Below are positions 51,582-61,357 of a stretch of 64,000 nucleotides of DNA, piece after piece. The DNA is from an uncultured Cohaesibacter sp. Its GTDB lineage: Bacteria; Pseudomonadota; Alphaproteobacteria; Rhizobiales; Cohaesibacteraceae. The translations under genes were made by a program, and so were the position numbers. A model generated the notes under the pieces. That model had not been told where the DNA came from. It ran no database searches and worked only from the letters and a program-made list of their open reading frames with translations. The stretch lies in the NCBI RefSeq assembly GCF_963676485.1, contig NZ_OY781114.1, positions 3,612,501 to 3,676,500 on the forward strand. The letters run 5' to 3'. Each line of letters starts with the position of its first letter. Positions within the stretch are counted from its first letter, which is position 1.

Positions 51582-52454
51582 CTAGGCATGCTCGTGCGGA
51601 TGGCGCGCCTCGATGGTGGAGCGCAGAATAAGGGTGATAACGGCGATCACAGTCAGGACGGTTGCGGCCGCAAAAGCGCCGGTGGCGTTATAATCGTTGT
51701 AAAGAAGCTGCACCTGAAGGGGCAGGGTCATGGTTTCACCCCGGATATTGCCGGAAACCACGCTCACCGCGCCGAATTCTCCAATGACACGTGCATTGGC
51801 CAGGATGGCGCCATAGAGAAGGGCCCATTTGATCTTTGGCAGCGTGACATGACAAAAGGTCTGCCAACCGGTGGCCCCCAGCGTCAAGGCGGCCTCTTCC
51901 TGATCCTGTCCGGAGATTTCCATCAGCGGGATCAACTCGCGCGCGACGAACGGGCAAGTCACAAACAGGGAGACCAGAACAATACCAAAGAGGTTGAACA
52001 TCAACTGGATATCCCAATCATCAAGCCAACTGCCCACAACGCCGGTCGCGCCATAGATGAGCAGGTAGCAAAGACCGGCAACGATGGGAGAGATGGAGAA
52101 GGGCAGCTCGATGATCGTCTGCAGCGCTCGTCTACCAGGAAAATGGTAATGCACAATCGCCCAGGAAACGGCGATGCCGTAGATGAGGTTGATCGGCAAC
52201 ACGATAAGGGCCGTGAGCACCGTCAGCCAGATGGCGTGTAGGGTGTCAGGTGTCGTGATGTTGGCGCTATAGACTGCGAGGCCTTCTTGAAAGGCGCGCG
52301 CGAAGATGGAAATGACCGGAAGGGCCATGACTAAGGCCGCGAACAGGATGGCCACAAAGATTAGAGCTGCACGTTTGCGTGCCTTCTGGCGGAGGAGCGC
52401 CAGAACCTGCGGATTGGTGATCGGCGGAGTGGGCGATGGAGCTGTCATGATCAT
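51582..52454 (-). CDS. cysW: Sulfate ABC transporter permease CysW
   Basis: 290 residues, about six membrane segments. FARAFQEGLAVYSANITTPDTLHAIWLTVLTALIVLPINLIYGIAVSW (about residues 49-96) and the EAA loop EAALTLGATGWQTFCHVTLPKIKWALLYG (about 187-215) are typical of CysW, together with ANARVIGEFGAVSVVSGNIRG. It overlaps cysT by four bases. Imports sulfate or thiosulfate with CysT/CysA. Confidence 0.92.
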   Translation of the reverse strand: MIMTAPSPTPPITNPQVLALLRQKARKRAALIFVAILFAALVMALPVISIFARAFQEGLAVYSANITTPDTLHAIWLTVLTALIVLPINLIYGIAVSWAIVHYHFPGRRALQTIIELPFSISPIVAGLCYLLIYGATGVVGSWLDDWDIQLMFNLFGIVLVSLFVTCPFVARELIPLMEISGQDQEEAALTLGATGWQTFCHVTLPKIKWALLYGAILANARVIGEFGAVSVVSGNIRGETMTLPLQVQLLYNDYNATGAFAAATVLTVIAVITLILRSTIEARHPHEHA

Positions 52455-53329
52455 GACCTCCCTTTATGCAGATGTCGTGTGGCGCGAGATTGGGCGATAT
52501 TGGCTGCCACAAGAACGAGAAGGGCAATCAGCAGAATGGTTCCGGCAATGGCGCTGGCCGCAGGATAGTCATATTCTTCGAGTCGGATCATGATCAGCAG
52601 TGAGGCGATTTCGGTCTTGAAAGGCATGTTGCCAGCGATGAAGATCACCGCCCCGAACTCGCCGAGCGAGCGGGCAAAGGCCAGTGATGCGCCAGTGATG
52701 AAGCTTGGCCAGACTTGCGGAAACACCACATGGCGGAAAACCTGCCAGTCGCACGCGCCAAGGGTGCGGGCGGCTTCCTCTGCGTCCGGTTTAAGGCTTT
52801 CGAGGACAGGCTGCACGGTGCGCACGCCAAAGGGGACAGACGTGAACATCATGGCGAGCACGATGCCCCACCATGTATAGGCCACCTTCAGCCCTGCAAC
52901 AGAGAGCAAGGTGCCCATCCAGCCATTCTTGTCATATAGGGCCACCAGCGCGATGCCGGCCACTGCCGTTGGCAGGGCAAAGGGCAGATCCACCAGCGCG
53001 TCGAGCAGCCGTTTGCCGGGGAACTTGTAGCGCACCAGCACATAGGCGAGCAGGAGGCCAAAGGTGGCGTTGAAAATTGTTGCGAAAGCCGCAGCGCTTA
53101 TGGTCACACGGAAAGCGGCCAAGGTGCGTTCGGACGAAATGATGCGCCAATAATCAGCAAGGCCCAGTTGGCTCATCTGCCAGAAGAGACCGCTCAGCGG
53201 CAACAGGATGATGAGGCAGACAAACAGCAGACTTGTGCCCAGCGTCAGCGAGAAGCCGGGCATGACATGGCGTTTGAGCCGAAAGGGGCTTGGAAAGGTG
53301 CGGGGAAGCACTGCATTTGGATGTGTCAT
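52451..53329 (-). CDS. cysT: Sulfate ABC transporter permease CysT
   Basis: 292 residues from ATG 53329 (MTHPNAVLPRTFPSPFRLKRHVMPGFSLTLG). An open frame reaching 53482 would add about 50 non-membrane residues and is unlikely. FALPTAVAGIALVALY (about 129-144) and EEAARTLGACDWQVFRHVVFPQVWPSFITGASLAFARSLGEFGAVIFIAGN (about 192-242) match CysT/CysU. Forms the heterodimeric channel with CysW. Confidence 0.92.
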   Translation of the reverse strand: MTHPNAVLPRTFPSPFRLKRHVMPGFSLTLGTSLLFVCLIILLPLSGLFWQMSQLGLADYWRIISSERTLAAFRVTISAAAFATIFNATFGLLLAYVLVRYKFPGKRLLDALVDLPFALPTAVAGIALVALYDKNGWMGTLLSVAGLKVAYTWWGIVLAMMFTSVPFGVRTVQPVLESLKPDAEEAARTLGACDWQVFRHVVFPQVWPSFITGASLAFARSLGEFGAVIFIAGNMPFKTEIASLLIMIRLEEYDYPAASAIAGTILLIALLVLVAANIAQSRATRHLHKGRS

Positions 53330-53417
53330 CTCACGGGGCCTGTCTGAAAGGGCGCCAACAACAGTGGCCCGAAGCGTGATTTGCCTCGAGCCGAATGTGC
53401 CATCTGTTGGGAAGGGA

Positions 53418-54428
53418 TCAATTGCCGGTGAAGACCTGATCAAGAACACCACCTTCGGCAAAATGGGTCTTGTTGGCTTCATCCCAGCTGCCGAACACGT
53501 CTTCCACGCGGATCAGTCGCACTTCGGGGAAGTTGTCGGCATATTTTGCCTTGATCGTTTCGTTGTGAACGCGGTTGTTGAAGGAGGCGATAATGTCCTG
53601 CGCCTCTTCGCTATAGAGGTAATCCAGATAGGCTTTGGACACTTCGACGCTGCCGCGCTTTTCGGCCACTTTCTTCACGAGCGCTACAGGAAACTCGGCC
53701 AGAAGCGAGATGGAAGGCACAACGCGCTGATATTCATCTTCGCCATATTTGGCGCGAATATTTTCAACTTCAGCCTCGAAGGTGATCAGGACATCGCCGA
53801 TTTCACGCTCCACGAAACTGGTGGTCGCGCCGCGGCCGCCGGTGTCGAAGACAGCGATATTGCTTAGCAGCTTGCTGACAAATTCCCGTGCCTTGTCATC
53901 ATCGCCGCCATTCTGCTCCAGAGCATAGGCATAAGCTGCGAGATAGGTGTAACGGGCGTTGCCTGAGGTTTTCGGGTTCGGGAAAACGAGTTTTACGTCA
54001 TCGCGCACCAGATCGCTCCAGTCCTTGATGCCTTTGGGGTTGCCATCTCGCACAAGGAAGGCGGGGAGGGAATAGTATGGGCTGGCGTTGTTTGGCAGAT
54101 CCTGCTGCCAGCTTTTGGAAACAAAGCCACCGCGATCTGCCAGAACCTGCACATCAAGTACCTGGTTGAAGGTCACTACATCGGCTTTGAGACCCTGCAT
54201 GATGGCGCGAGCCTGCTTGGAGGAACCTGCGTGGGACTGTTTGATATTGATGTCCTGTCCGGTTTTTTCTTTCCAGTAGGCCTGAAATTTCGGGTTGATC
54301 GCAGCATAGAGTTCACGGGCAATGTCGTAGGAGACATTGAGGATCTCTTTGGGAGGGGTGTCGCTTGCGGACGCGGGGGCCGTAAAGAGGAAAGCGGCGC
54401 CAACAGCGGCTAGAAGTGTTTTTCTCAT
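53418..54428 (-). CDS. sbp: Sulfate-binding periplasmic protein
   Basis: 336 residues with a Sec signal peptide (MRKTLLAAVGAAFLFTAPASA, cut near 22). LNVSYDIARELYAAINPKFQAYW (about residues 30-52), QSHAGSSKQARAIMQGLKADVVTFNQ (about 64-89) and FPNPKTSGNARYTYLAAYAYA (about 149-169) line the sulfate site of Sbp/CysP. It is followed by cysT, cysW and cysA on the same strand and is divergent from the cardiolipin synthase gene. Confidence 0.93.
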   Translation of the reverse strand: MRKTLLAAVGAAFLFTAPASASDTPPKEILNVSYDIARELYAAINPKFQAYWKEKTGQDINIKQSHAGSSKQARAIMQGLKADVVTFNQVLDVQVLADRGGFVSKSWQQDLPNNASPYYSLPAFLVRDGNPKGIKDWSDLVRDDVKLVFPNPKTSGNARYTYLAAYAYALEQNGGDDDKAREFVSKLLSNIAVFDTGGRGATTSFVEREIGDVLITFEAEVENIRAKYGEDEYQRVVPSISLLAEFPVALVKKVAEKRGSVEVSKAYLDYLYSEEAQDIIASFNNRVHNETIKAKYADNFPEVRLIRVEDVFGSWDEANKTHFAEGGVLDQVFTGN

Positions 54429-54811
54429 GAGGTCTTGTGCCCTTCAAATCGTGGTGTTCATTGACAGCCAAGATAGGGGCTCGGGTCCATTTCTCTCAAG
54501 ATATCGTTATCTGTTGTTGGTCTTTGAATTAAAAAATTGTGCGCGATATGGTGCTAGACGAGCAAATTATTTGTTTTGAATTTCTGATATGGCTGAATGA
54601 AGGGAATTTTTTTCGATTCTGTCATTCAAGTTCCATTATGACCTGAACGGTTGATGCTGTGGCTTATGCGCATGCCTATGAAGGAGGCTCATAACTTTCC
54701 AGCTTTTGGACAAATAACGCTTTTGGTAGATGAATAATCATTTGGGCTTCCCGCCTCTTTCATTATGATAGTAGTGTGCAAAGGGATTATTCTGAAACGT
54801 GGTCGGGAAGT
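54429..54811. other. Gene-free divergent region, sbp / cardiolipin synthase
   Basis: About 380 bp between divergent starts. AT-rich at 54515-54650, with no clear dyad, riboswitch or CysB-type site that I can recognise. It must contain the sulfate-operon promoter. Confidence 0.45.
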
Positions 54812-56170
54812 ATGAGCTGGTTGATAACGCATTTGGCAATCGTCGCGATCAGCCTTGTGGTTGCGGCAAGTGCGCTTGTTATTCTGGGGCAGAAGCGAAG
54901 CCCGCAGGCCACTCTTGCATGGCTTCTGTTCCTTATTCTTGTGCCTTATGTTGCGCTTCCTATCTATCTGATTTTCGGCTTTCGCAAGAGCAAGTCCAGT
55001 GCTGATCTGAAGGCCGATCATGCCGGATCGCTGGTGAAACCCGATCATCCGGAAAAACGGGTGATCAATCTGCTCCAAAATGGCGGATTTTTCGGCTCGT
55101 CCGGCAATGCATTCAAGATACATGAAGACGGCATCGAGGCCTGGGAAGGGCTTCGCGAGATCATCGTGAATGCGGAAATCTCTCTGGACATTACGCTATA
55201 TCTCCTCGCACCGGACCCGGTGGGGGAAGCATTCTGCGCGCTTTTGGAAGAAAGAGCGAAAGCGGGTGTCTCTGTGCATCTCATTCTCGATAGGGTCGGT
55301 TCTCTCCACGCACCTTGGGCTGCCTTGAAACGCCTTGAGGCGGCCGGAGCGGAGGTCAGGCTCTATTCGCCCTTTACCGATTGGGCAAGGGGCGTGAATA
55401 TGAGCTTGAGAAACCATCGAAAGATGGTGATTGCCGACGGGCAACGCGTGTGGGCGGGGGGGCGCAATGTGGCCTCCCATTATCTTGGTCCTCAAAGAGA
55501 CGACCAGAGATGGATCGACTTTTCCTTCGCGGTAGAAGGCCCGGTTGTCGATCAATATATCGATGTTTTCTCCGCCGACTGGACATTCGTTGGCGGGCAT
55601 CCTCGAGCTGACAGCGCTATTCTGAGAGGCGAGAAGGGCAACTCAAAGCTCAATCTCATCCCCTCAGGCCCCAATATGGCTGAGGATTTGCTCTATGATG
55701 CTGTGGTTTTGGCTTGTCATCAGGCCAATGCGCGCATCTGGGTTTTCACGCCCTATTTTTTGCCGACCCCGAATCTCACACAGGCGCTTTCAATTGCGGC
55801 CCGGCGTGGGGTGGACGTGCGTATTCTGTTGCCTGCAAAATCCAACCAATGGCTTGCCGATCTGGCAAGAGGCCCCGCGCTGCGATTGCTTGGTGAAGAC
55901 GGGGTTTGCATTTTGACATTGCCGAAAATGATTCACGCAAAGGCCATCCTGATCGATGACAGTGCATTTGTCGGCTCTGCCAATTTCGATTCTAGAAGCC
56001 TTTTGCTCAACTACGAGACGATGCTGTTTCTTCAAACAGACGAAGATGTCTCTGCTCTTACGCGCTGGATGGAAAATATTCTTAAGGAAGCCTCGGAAGG
56101 GCTTGCCAAGTCCGGTTTGTGGAAACGGTTCTCAGAGGGTGTTTTCAGGCTCATTTCGCCGATCCTTTGA
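54812..56170 (+). CDS. cls: Cardiolipin synthase (phospholipase D type)
   Basis: 452 residues from ATG 54812, behind GGGAAG; GTG 54776 adds 12 polar residues. Two N-terminal membrane helices (about 3-22 and 36-58), then two phospholipase D domains. The first HKD motif is NHRKMVIADGQRVWAGGRN (about residues 207-225), the second MIHAKAILIDDSAFVGSANFDSRS (about 374-397). The family makes cardiolipin from phosphatidylglycerol in the inner membrane. Monocistronic. Confidence 0.9.
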   Translation: MSWLITHLAIVAISLVVAASALVILGQKRSPQATLAWLLFLILVPYVALPIYLIFGFRKSKSSADLKADHAGSLVKPDHPEKRVINLLQNGGFFGSSGNAFKIHEDGIEAWEGLREIIVNAEISLDITLYLLAPDPVGEAFCALLEERAKAGVSVHLILDRVGSLHAPWAALKRLEAAGAEVRLYSPFTDWARGVNMSLRNHRKMVIADGQRVWAGGRNVASHYLGPQRDDQRWIDFSFAVEGPVVDQYIDVFSADWTFVGGHPRADSAILRGEKGNSKLNLIPSGPNMAEDLLYDAVVLACHQANARIWVFTPYFLPTPNLTQALSIAARRGVDVRILLPAKSNQWLADLARGPALRLLGEDGVCILTLPKMIHAKAILIDDSAFVGSANFDSRSLLLNYETMLFLQTDEDVSALTRWMENILKEASEGLAKSGLWKRFSEGVFRLISPIL

Positions 56171-56220
56171 AAGGATACACCCACTGAGAATGCCAATGCA
56201 GGCAACCGTTTCCTGATATC

Positions 56221-57951
56221 CTACTTGATGAAATTGTCGCGAAGCAGGGACACAACTTCCTTTGTGCGCCCGTCCAACACAGCCTTCATGCCGAACATGG
56301 CCGTGGAGAAGACCTGTGATGCTTCGATTTTCGGCGGCATCACCAACTCCATCCTGTTGACCTTCACATCGAGCAAGGCCGGGCCTTTTGCCGAAAGCCA
56401 TTTTTGCATCGCGGACCCCAGATCATCGCTGCTTTCAACCCGCCAGGAATCCAGGCCGCAGGCATCGGCCAGTTTGGAGAAGTCTGGGTTTTTGAGGTCC
56501 GTGAAGGAATCCAGAAGGCCTTCCACGCGCTGTTCCATTTCAACGAAGCCGAGGGAGCCGTTGTTAAAGACCAGAAGCTTGACCGGTATGTCATGTTGCA
56601 CAAGCGTCAGCAGATCCCCCATCAACATCGTCATGCCACCATCGCCACAAAGCGCAATCACCTGCCGCTCCGGGTATGCGGATTTGATGCCGATGGCCTG
56701 CGGGTAGGCATTCGCCATTGTGCCATGCAGAAGGCTGGTGAGGAACCGCCGGTCTCCCTTGGCCGTCAGATACCGCAGGAGCCAGACCATGGGCGAGCCA
56801 CCATCAGCGGTGAAAATGGCGCTGTCATCGGCCAGACGGTCAAGCATGCGTGTCACCGTCTGAGGATGGATCAGCTCGGGATCATGAATTTCGGCATCGT
56901 CTTCATAGGTGGCCCGATCGCCTTTCCACTCTTTGAGGATTGAACTCAGGTGTTTGTCCTGCGTGCGGTCTTGTAGTCTCGGCAGCAACGCATCGATTGT
57001 TGAGGCAACGTCGCCGACGAGACCCATTTTGACCGGCGAGCGGCGACCGATATGTGTGTGGTCACTGTCAATCTGGATCACGCGCTCGGCAGAGGGATAA
57101 TATTGCGTCCAGGCAAAATCCATTCCAAGGCAAAGCACGATGTCGGCGCTTTCAATCGCATTTGCGCCAGCTCGATTGCCCAGAATGCCGGTCATTCCTA
57201 CGTTACAGGGGTTCTCAGGCTCGATGAATTCCTTGGCTCGGCTGGTGTGAACCACGGGTGCCTTAAGCTTTTCGGCCAGAGCGACAACCTGATCATGGGC
57301 CGCACGGGCGCCGAATCCTGCATAAATTGTCACTGCCGGAGCGTCAGAAAGGATATTGGCCAAAGAGCCAAGCTCATCCTCGGACGGCAGCAATCTGGGC
57401 TTGGGGCGGTGGACCGACCATGCCAGATCATCCTCGGCTGTCTCTTTGAACATATCGCCATTGACGATGACCACCGCAACCCCGCCACGGGTCAGCGCGG
57501 CCTGTGCCGCAAGTGTGGTGATCCGGCGCGCCTGTGAAGGATGGGAGATATATTCGCAAAAGACGCTGCATTGCTCATAGATCCGGCGCTGATCAACTTC
57601 TTGCGGGAAGTTAAGACCCACTTCCGTTCTGGCAACATCCGAAGCGATCAACACGACGGGCGCACCGTTGCGGTGGCTTTCGAAGATACCGTTGAGGAAA
57701 TGAAGGCTGCCGGGCCCACAGGTTCCGGCGCAAACGGCCAGCTCGCCGGTCATGAAGGCTTCACCGCCGGCCGCAAACGCGCCGACCTCTTCGTGACGGA
57801 CCCCAATCCAGTTCAAGTCCGAGGTGCGCACCGCGTCCGTGAAGTGGTTGATCGTATCTCCAACGATACCCCAGCAACGCTTCGCACCAGCCTTGACGAG
57901 CGTATCAACGACGATTTCGGCGACATTTTTCTGCATCAGCTTGTCCTTCAT
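56221..57951 (-). CDS. poxB: PoxB-like thiamine-diphosphate pyruvate oxidase/dehydrogenase
   Basis: 576 residues from ATG 57951, which overlaps the end of the upstream gene (ATGA). RHEEVGAFAAGGEA (about residues 52-65) provides the catalytic Glu for thiamine diphosphate, LCGDGGMTMLMGDLLTLVQHDIPVKLLVFNNGSLG (about 428-462) the cofactor fold, and the FAD half lies between. The C-terminal MKAVLDGRTKEVVSLLRDNFIK resembles the lipid-binding amphipathic tail of E. coli PoxB, so it is probably a quinone-linked peripheral membrane enzyme converting pyruvate to acetate plus CO2. A xenobiotic-type ThDP oxidase is an alternative. Confidence 0.85.
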   Translation of the reverse strand: MKDKLMQKNVAEIVVDTLVKAGAKRCWGIVGDTINHFTDAVRTSDLNWIGVRHEEVGAFAAGGEAFMTGELAVCAGTCGPGSLHFLNGIFESHRNGAPVVLIASDVARTEVGLNFPQEVDQRRIYEQCSVFCEYISHPSQARRITTLAAQAALTRGGVAVVIVNGDMFKETAEDDLAWSVHRPKPRLLPSEDELGSLANILSDAPAVTIYAGFGARAAHDQVVALAEKLKAPVVHTSRAKEFIEPENPCNVGMTGILGNRAGANAIESADIVLCLGMDFAWTQYYPSAERVIQIDSDHTHIGRRSPVKMGLVGDVASTIDALLPRLQDRTQDKHLSSILKEWKGDRATYEDDAEIHDPELIHPQTVTRMLDRLADDSAIFTADGGSPMVWLLRYLTAKGDRRFLTSLLHGTMANAYPQAIGIKSAYPERQVIALCGDGGMTMLMGDLLTLVQHDIPVKLLVFNNGSLGFVEMEQRVEGLLDSFTDLKNPDFSKLADACGLDSWRVESSDDLGSAMQKWLSAKGPALLDVKVNRMELVMPPKIEASQVFSTAMFGMKAVLDGRTKEVVSLLRDNFIK

Positions 57952-59582
57952 TTCATTGCCTCTTCTTTTGACTTGGTCGCCCGGGTTGACACCAGATCGA
58001 TAGCGGGGCGGAAGCTTTCTGCGCTGGCGGCATTCCACCAATCTGCGTAGACCGTCTCTTCGGGCGCATCCAACAGGATGCCTTCTGGCAGGAAGGTGTG
58101 AACGCGGTCCATGGGCACTGCCTTTTCAGGGCCGACGCGATGCATCAGATGGTGGGCTTCCAGCTCGGAGGGATGCTTCAAACCAGCCGATGCGATAATT
58201 TCAGAAAGAGCCTTCAGCGTTTTGGCGTGAAAGCGCGCGGCGCGCTCACCCTGGACCTCTGGAATAAGGCCGCGCTGACGCCATTTGTCTTGCGCTGTCA
58301 CACCGGTCGGGCAGGTCCCCAAGTGGCAACGCTGCGCCTGAATGCAGCCGATGGAAAACATGAAGGCGCGTGCGGCGTTGCACCAATCCGCACCCTGCGC
58401 GATGTTGCGCGCCAGCCCCATACCGGAATAGACCTTGCCGCTTGCGGCCAGCCTGATTTTACCCTTGAGGCCCGCCCCCACGAGGGCGTTGCGCATGAGA
58501 ACCAAGCCTTCAGACAAAGGCATTCCGACCCAGTCGGAAAGCTCAAGCGGTGCGGCACCCGTACCGCCTTCGCCGCCGTCAACCACAATGAAATCCGGTG
58601 TTATGCCGGTCTTCAAGATAGCCTTGATGATGGCAAAGGGCTCGTGCGGCTGACCGACACAGAATTTCAGTCCAACGGGCTTGCCGCCGGAAAGGTCGCG
58701 CATTTCTGCAGCAAATTCCAGCATCTCAATTGGGGTGGAAAATGCTGAATGTCCGCGTGGTGAGAGACAGTCCTGATGAGCTGGCACATTTCGGATTTTG
58801 GCGATTTCTTCGGTCACTTTGGCTGCGGGGAGTAGGCCTCCATGGCCCGGTTTTGCTCCTTGGCTGAGCTTGATTTCCGTCATCTTGACGGCATCATGGC
58901 TCGCGTTGTCGCGAAAGAGCTCTGGATCGAAATGTCCGTCCTTGTCCCTTGCTCCAAAGTAGCCGGACCCCAGCTCCCATACCATGTCGCCGCCATGCTC
59001 AAGATGATGGCTGCTCAAGCCGCCTTCGCCGGAATCATGGTAGAAGCCACCTTTTTTCGCGCCAATGTTCAGCGCTTTTACTGCATTGGCAGAAAGTGCG
59101 CCGAAGCTCATTGCGGAAATATTGAGGAGTGAGGCCGAATAAGGCTTGCTGCACTGGTCGCTTCCGACGGTCACCCGCGGGGACTCGTCCGGGGCCGGTT
59201 CTGGGGCAATCGAATGGCCGACCCAGTGATATTCTTCGGCATCCACGTCGCGCTCGGTTCCAAAAGGATGCGTGTCGGTTTCGTTGCGTGCGCGGGATTG
59301 GACCAGATTGCGCGCCTCAAACGAATAAGGCTTACCGTTCAGATTGTCTTCAACGATATAGGCCCGCAGGTAGGGGCGCAGCTGATAGAATAGCCATCTG
59401 ATGCGTCCTGCGACTGGATAGTTGCGGGTAATTGTCCAGCGCTCTTGCGTCCAGTCATAGATGCCGAGCGCCAGCACCAAGGCCGCCAAAATGGCAAGAA
59501 TATACCATCCCATAAATAAAGCGATGATCGCTAGGATGCCGCCCACAATTGGGATGATCCCTCTCTTCATTATATCAAGCAT
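57948..59582 (-). CDS. Membrane-anchored FMN-binding glutamate synthase-like protein
   Basis: 544 residues from ATG 59582 (MLDIMKRGIIPIVGG), preceded by GGGAGACACT. Two hydrophobic helices (about residues 8-48) come first. The rest is the FMN/3Fe-4S TIM barrel of the GltB synthase domain: LLNISAMSFGALSANAVKALN, KLSQGAKPGHGGLLPAAKVTEEIA (about 239-262), VVDGGEGGTGAAPLE and the cysteines of CIQAQRCHLGTCPTGVT (about 430-446). It lacks the glutaminase domain and so is not a complete glutamate synthase. Proteins of this family are FMN oxidoreductases of uncertain role. It is translationally coupled to the pyruvate oxidase gene behind it. Confidence 0.85.
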   Translation of the reverse strand: MLDIMKRGIIPIVGGILAIIALFMGWYILAILAALVLALGIYDWTQERWTITRNYPVAGRIRWLFYQLRPYLRAYIVEDNLNGKPYSFEARNLVQSRARNETDTHPFGTERDVDAEEYHWVGHSIAPEPAPDESPRVTVGSDQCSKPYSASLLNISAMSFGALSANAVKALNIGAKKGGFYHDSGEGGLSSHHLEHGGDMVWELGSGYFGARDKDGHFDPELFRDNASHDAVKMTEIKLSQGAKPGHGGLLPAAKVTEEIAKIRNVPAHQDCLSPRGHSAFSTPIEMLEFAAEMRDLSGGKPVGLKFCVGQPHEPFAIIKAILKTGITPDFIVVDGGEGGTGAAPLELSDWVGMPLSEGLVLMRNALVGAGLKGKIRLAASGKVYSGMGLARNIAQGADWCNAARAFMFSIGCIQAQRCHLGTCPTGVTAQDKWRQRGLIPEVQGERAARFHAKTLKALSEIIASAGLKHPSELEAHHLMHRVGPEKAVPMDRVHTFLPEGILLDAPEETVYADWWNAASAESFRPAIDLVSTRATKSKEEAMK

Positions 59583-60033
59583 AGTGTCTCCCGATTTATA
59601 CCATCCCACCCAGCGACTACTGAACCGCCCTTGGTTATTTGGTTTAGGTTATGCTGCCAGGGCTGGATCGTCCAGCATGGCATAGTATTGTTACATATCT
59701 TCCGCTGGAACGTTGATGCTCCTGTGGGGGCAGGAACCAATCGCGAGCTTTGATTGTAGTGATAATTAACTAGGTATAAGACCGAAATATGTCATTGCTG
59801 CCACTGACAGTGCCAGCAGGTTCACGGATTCCAGTTATGGAATTCTCAGCGAGGACGAAGGCAACAAGAGCACACACGAACAGAACGGATGCCTAGTCTA
59901 CTGCGTTGACCCAGATACCGGCGCAGCGATGGGGATGTGTGTGCTATTTGGGGTGTAATCTGACAGGTTTCTCAACAGCAATGCTCTGCACCGTAGGTTC
60001 AACATAATCAGCATTGACGGGATTTTCGTAGTC
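59583..60033. other. Intergenic stretch with a possible gene remnant
   Basis: About 450 bp between the glutamate-synthase-like gene and the gene at 60034. It holds the promoter for the leftward operon and, at 59770-59958, the start-less open frame listed separately. Apart from that I see no gene or RNA. Confidence 0.4.
59770..59958 (+). pseudogene. Start-less protein-like open frame (possible 3' remnant)
   Basis: After an in-frame TAA at 59767, 62 codons are open and end at TAA 59956-59958. The residues look natural (YVIAATDSASRFTDSS, then SEDEGNKSTHEQNGCLVYC and VDPDTGAAMGMC), but there is no ATG, GTG or TTG at its front. It may be the tail of a lost gene. I do not recognise a family, and a short chance frame is not excluded. 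Confidence 0.25.
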
Positions 60034-60978
60034 ATGTCACCATATCGCATGTTTAGGCTCATAATAATATTTTCCATTTTGTTCGCAGGTGTCGGGTGCG
60101 CCGACGAGGATGCGGTCGCAAAGTATCGTGGTTATCTGCCCGAACAGCTTCTCGCATTATCCAAGGAAGAGTGGCGCAGTTCAGTCCCGATGATGTTTAT
60201 CGGTGCTGCCAACCTAGCGGCATCGCCTGCAGGTGATCTCGTCATGCAATCCAACTTGAATTTGCTGATGTATGACGGTTTTGCTGATTACGATGGCGCG
60301 AAGCGGTCCTTTCAGGCGGATTTGGGCGAGAAACCCACCGGCACGCTGACCGTGTGGCAGATTCATTTGCTTGGATACCGCGCTTCGCGTGTGAACATGA
60401 CCAGTGTCAGTTTTTTCCCACTCGACTTCGGTGGAACGACAAACGGGAACTGGGCTTTCGTGAAAGGCACGACTGAGATCATTGACGAAAAGATCGCCTA
60501 TCCAATCAATCATGTCGATATTGAATGTAGACGTAACGAAGGCACGTGTAAGTATCGACAAATTGCGTTAATGCTGCCTGACGAAAGCTCTTGGGTGCAG
60601 TCCTATCATGTCGGTGAAATCGCGGACGAGATATATCGGATAACACGATGGGAAGGACAACTCATCGATGCCGTTCCGTTGAACAACACCGCGTGCCGAA
60701 CCAATCAGCTTAGCTTCAACTTCGAGACGCAGGAGTTCTTAGAGGTCGCCAGAAACAAAACGTCGGGAGACTGCAAAACCATGCTTGGCGTGACGCTCCC
60801 GCGCCTCGAAAAGCCTCGAGTGTCGAGGATTGTGGATGGGCGTAAGATCATTCGTGCTGAGTTCAAAGCTATCGGAGAAGAAACATTTTCGTTCTTTTCG
60901 AGTTCGTTCCGTAGTCGTGTTGAGGAAGTTGCTTTCCCAATAAGGGGAAGAATAAACCGTCACAGATCGCAACAGTAG
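60034..60978 (+). CDS. Secreted protein with a peptidoglycan-binding-like segment, function unknown
   Basis: 314 residues. Hydrophobic leader MFRLIIIFSILFAGVGCADE with a Cys at about residue 22, similar to but not a perfect lipobox, so either a lipoprotein or a Sec-secreted protein. Residues about 82-112 (DGFADYDGAKRSFQADLGEKPTGTLTVWQIHLLG) resemble a PG_binding_1 repeat (helix, Phe-Gln, then GxL-x-W). The rest (Cys pairs ECRRNEGTC; CRTNQ; DCKTM) may form disulfides. Codon use and composition look less like the neighbours. It sits alone, upstream of tRNA-Thr. I assign no function. Confidence 0.7.
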   Translation: MSPYRMFRLIIIFSILFAGVGCADEDAVAKYRGYLPEQLLALSKEEWRSSVPMMFIGAANLAASPAGDLVMQSNLNLLMYDGFADYDGAKRSFQADLGEKPTGTLTVWQIHLLGYRASRVNMTSVSFFPLDFGGTTNGNWAFVKGTTEIIDEKIAYPINHVDIECRRNEGTCKYRQIALMLPDESSWVQSYHVGEIADEIYRITRWEGQLIDAVPLNNTACRTNQLSFNFETQEFLEVARNKTSGDCKTMLGVTLPRLEKPRVSRIVDGRKIIRAEFKAIGEETFSFFSSSFRSRVEEVAFPIRGRINRHRSQQ

Positions 60979-61281
60979 ACATTATACGGGCAACCTAAAA
61001 CGGTAGCAAAGTCCGTATTGTTAGAATTCGAGGATAGTACGGTCTATTCCAGCCTGCAGGCACAGTTGCTTTTTGGGATAGAAAAACAGGGTCAAATCAA
61101 GCCATCAAACTGTCCATGAAAAACAGTGGCTAAAGCGCGAGATGAGTGGGTCGATTGTGTAGGTGACCTGTGCAAAGAAAAGTGTCGACTTGTGCAGAGT
61201 GAAAAGGCGCGCCACAGCCACACACCCTTTGTGGGCTGCAAAGTGGGGAAACAGGGGATTTCAAAGTCTTCAAAGGGGAGG
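60979..61281. other. Gene-free stretch between the secreted protein and tRNA-Thr
   Basis: About 300 bp, AT-richer than the coding DNA, with no convincing open frame. I looked for a repeat of the tRNA 3' end (which an integrated element would leave) and found none. Confidence 0.4.

Positions 61282-61357
<76 letters not shown>

Noticed and set aside
53330-53482. N-terminal extension of cysT
   Set aside because: The added 51 residues are non-membrane and unlike CysT. ATG 53329 gives the usual length and start.
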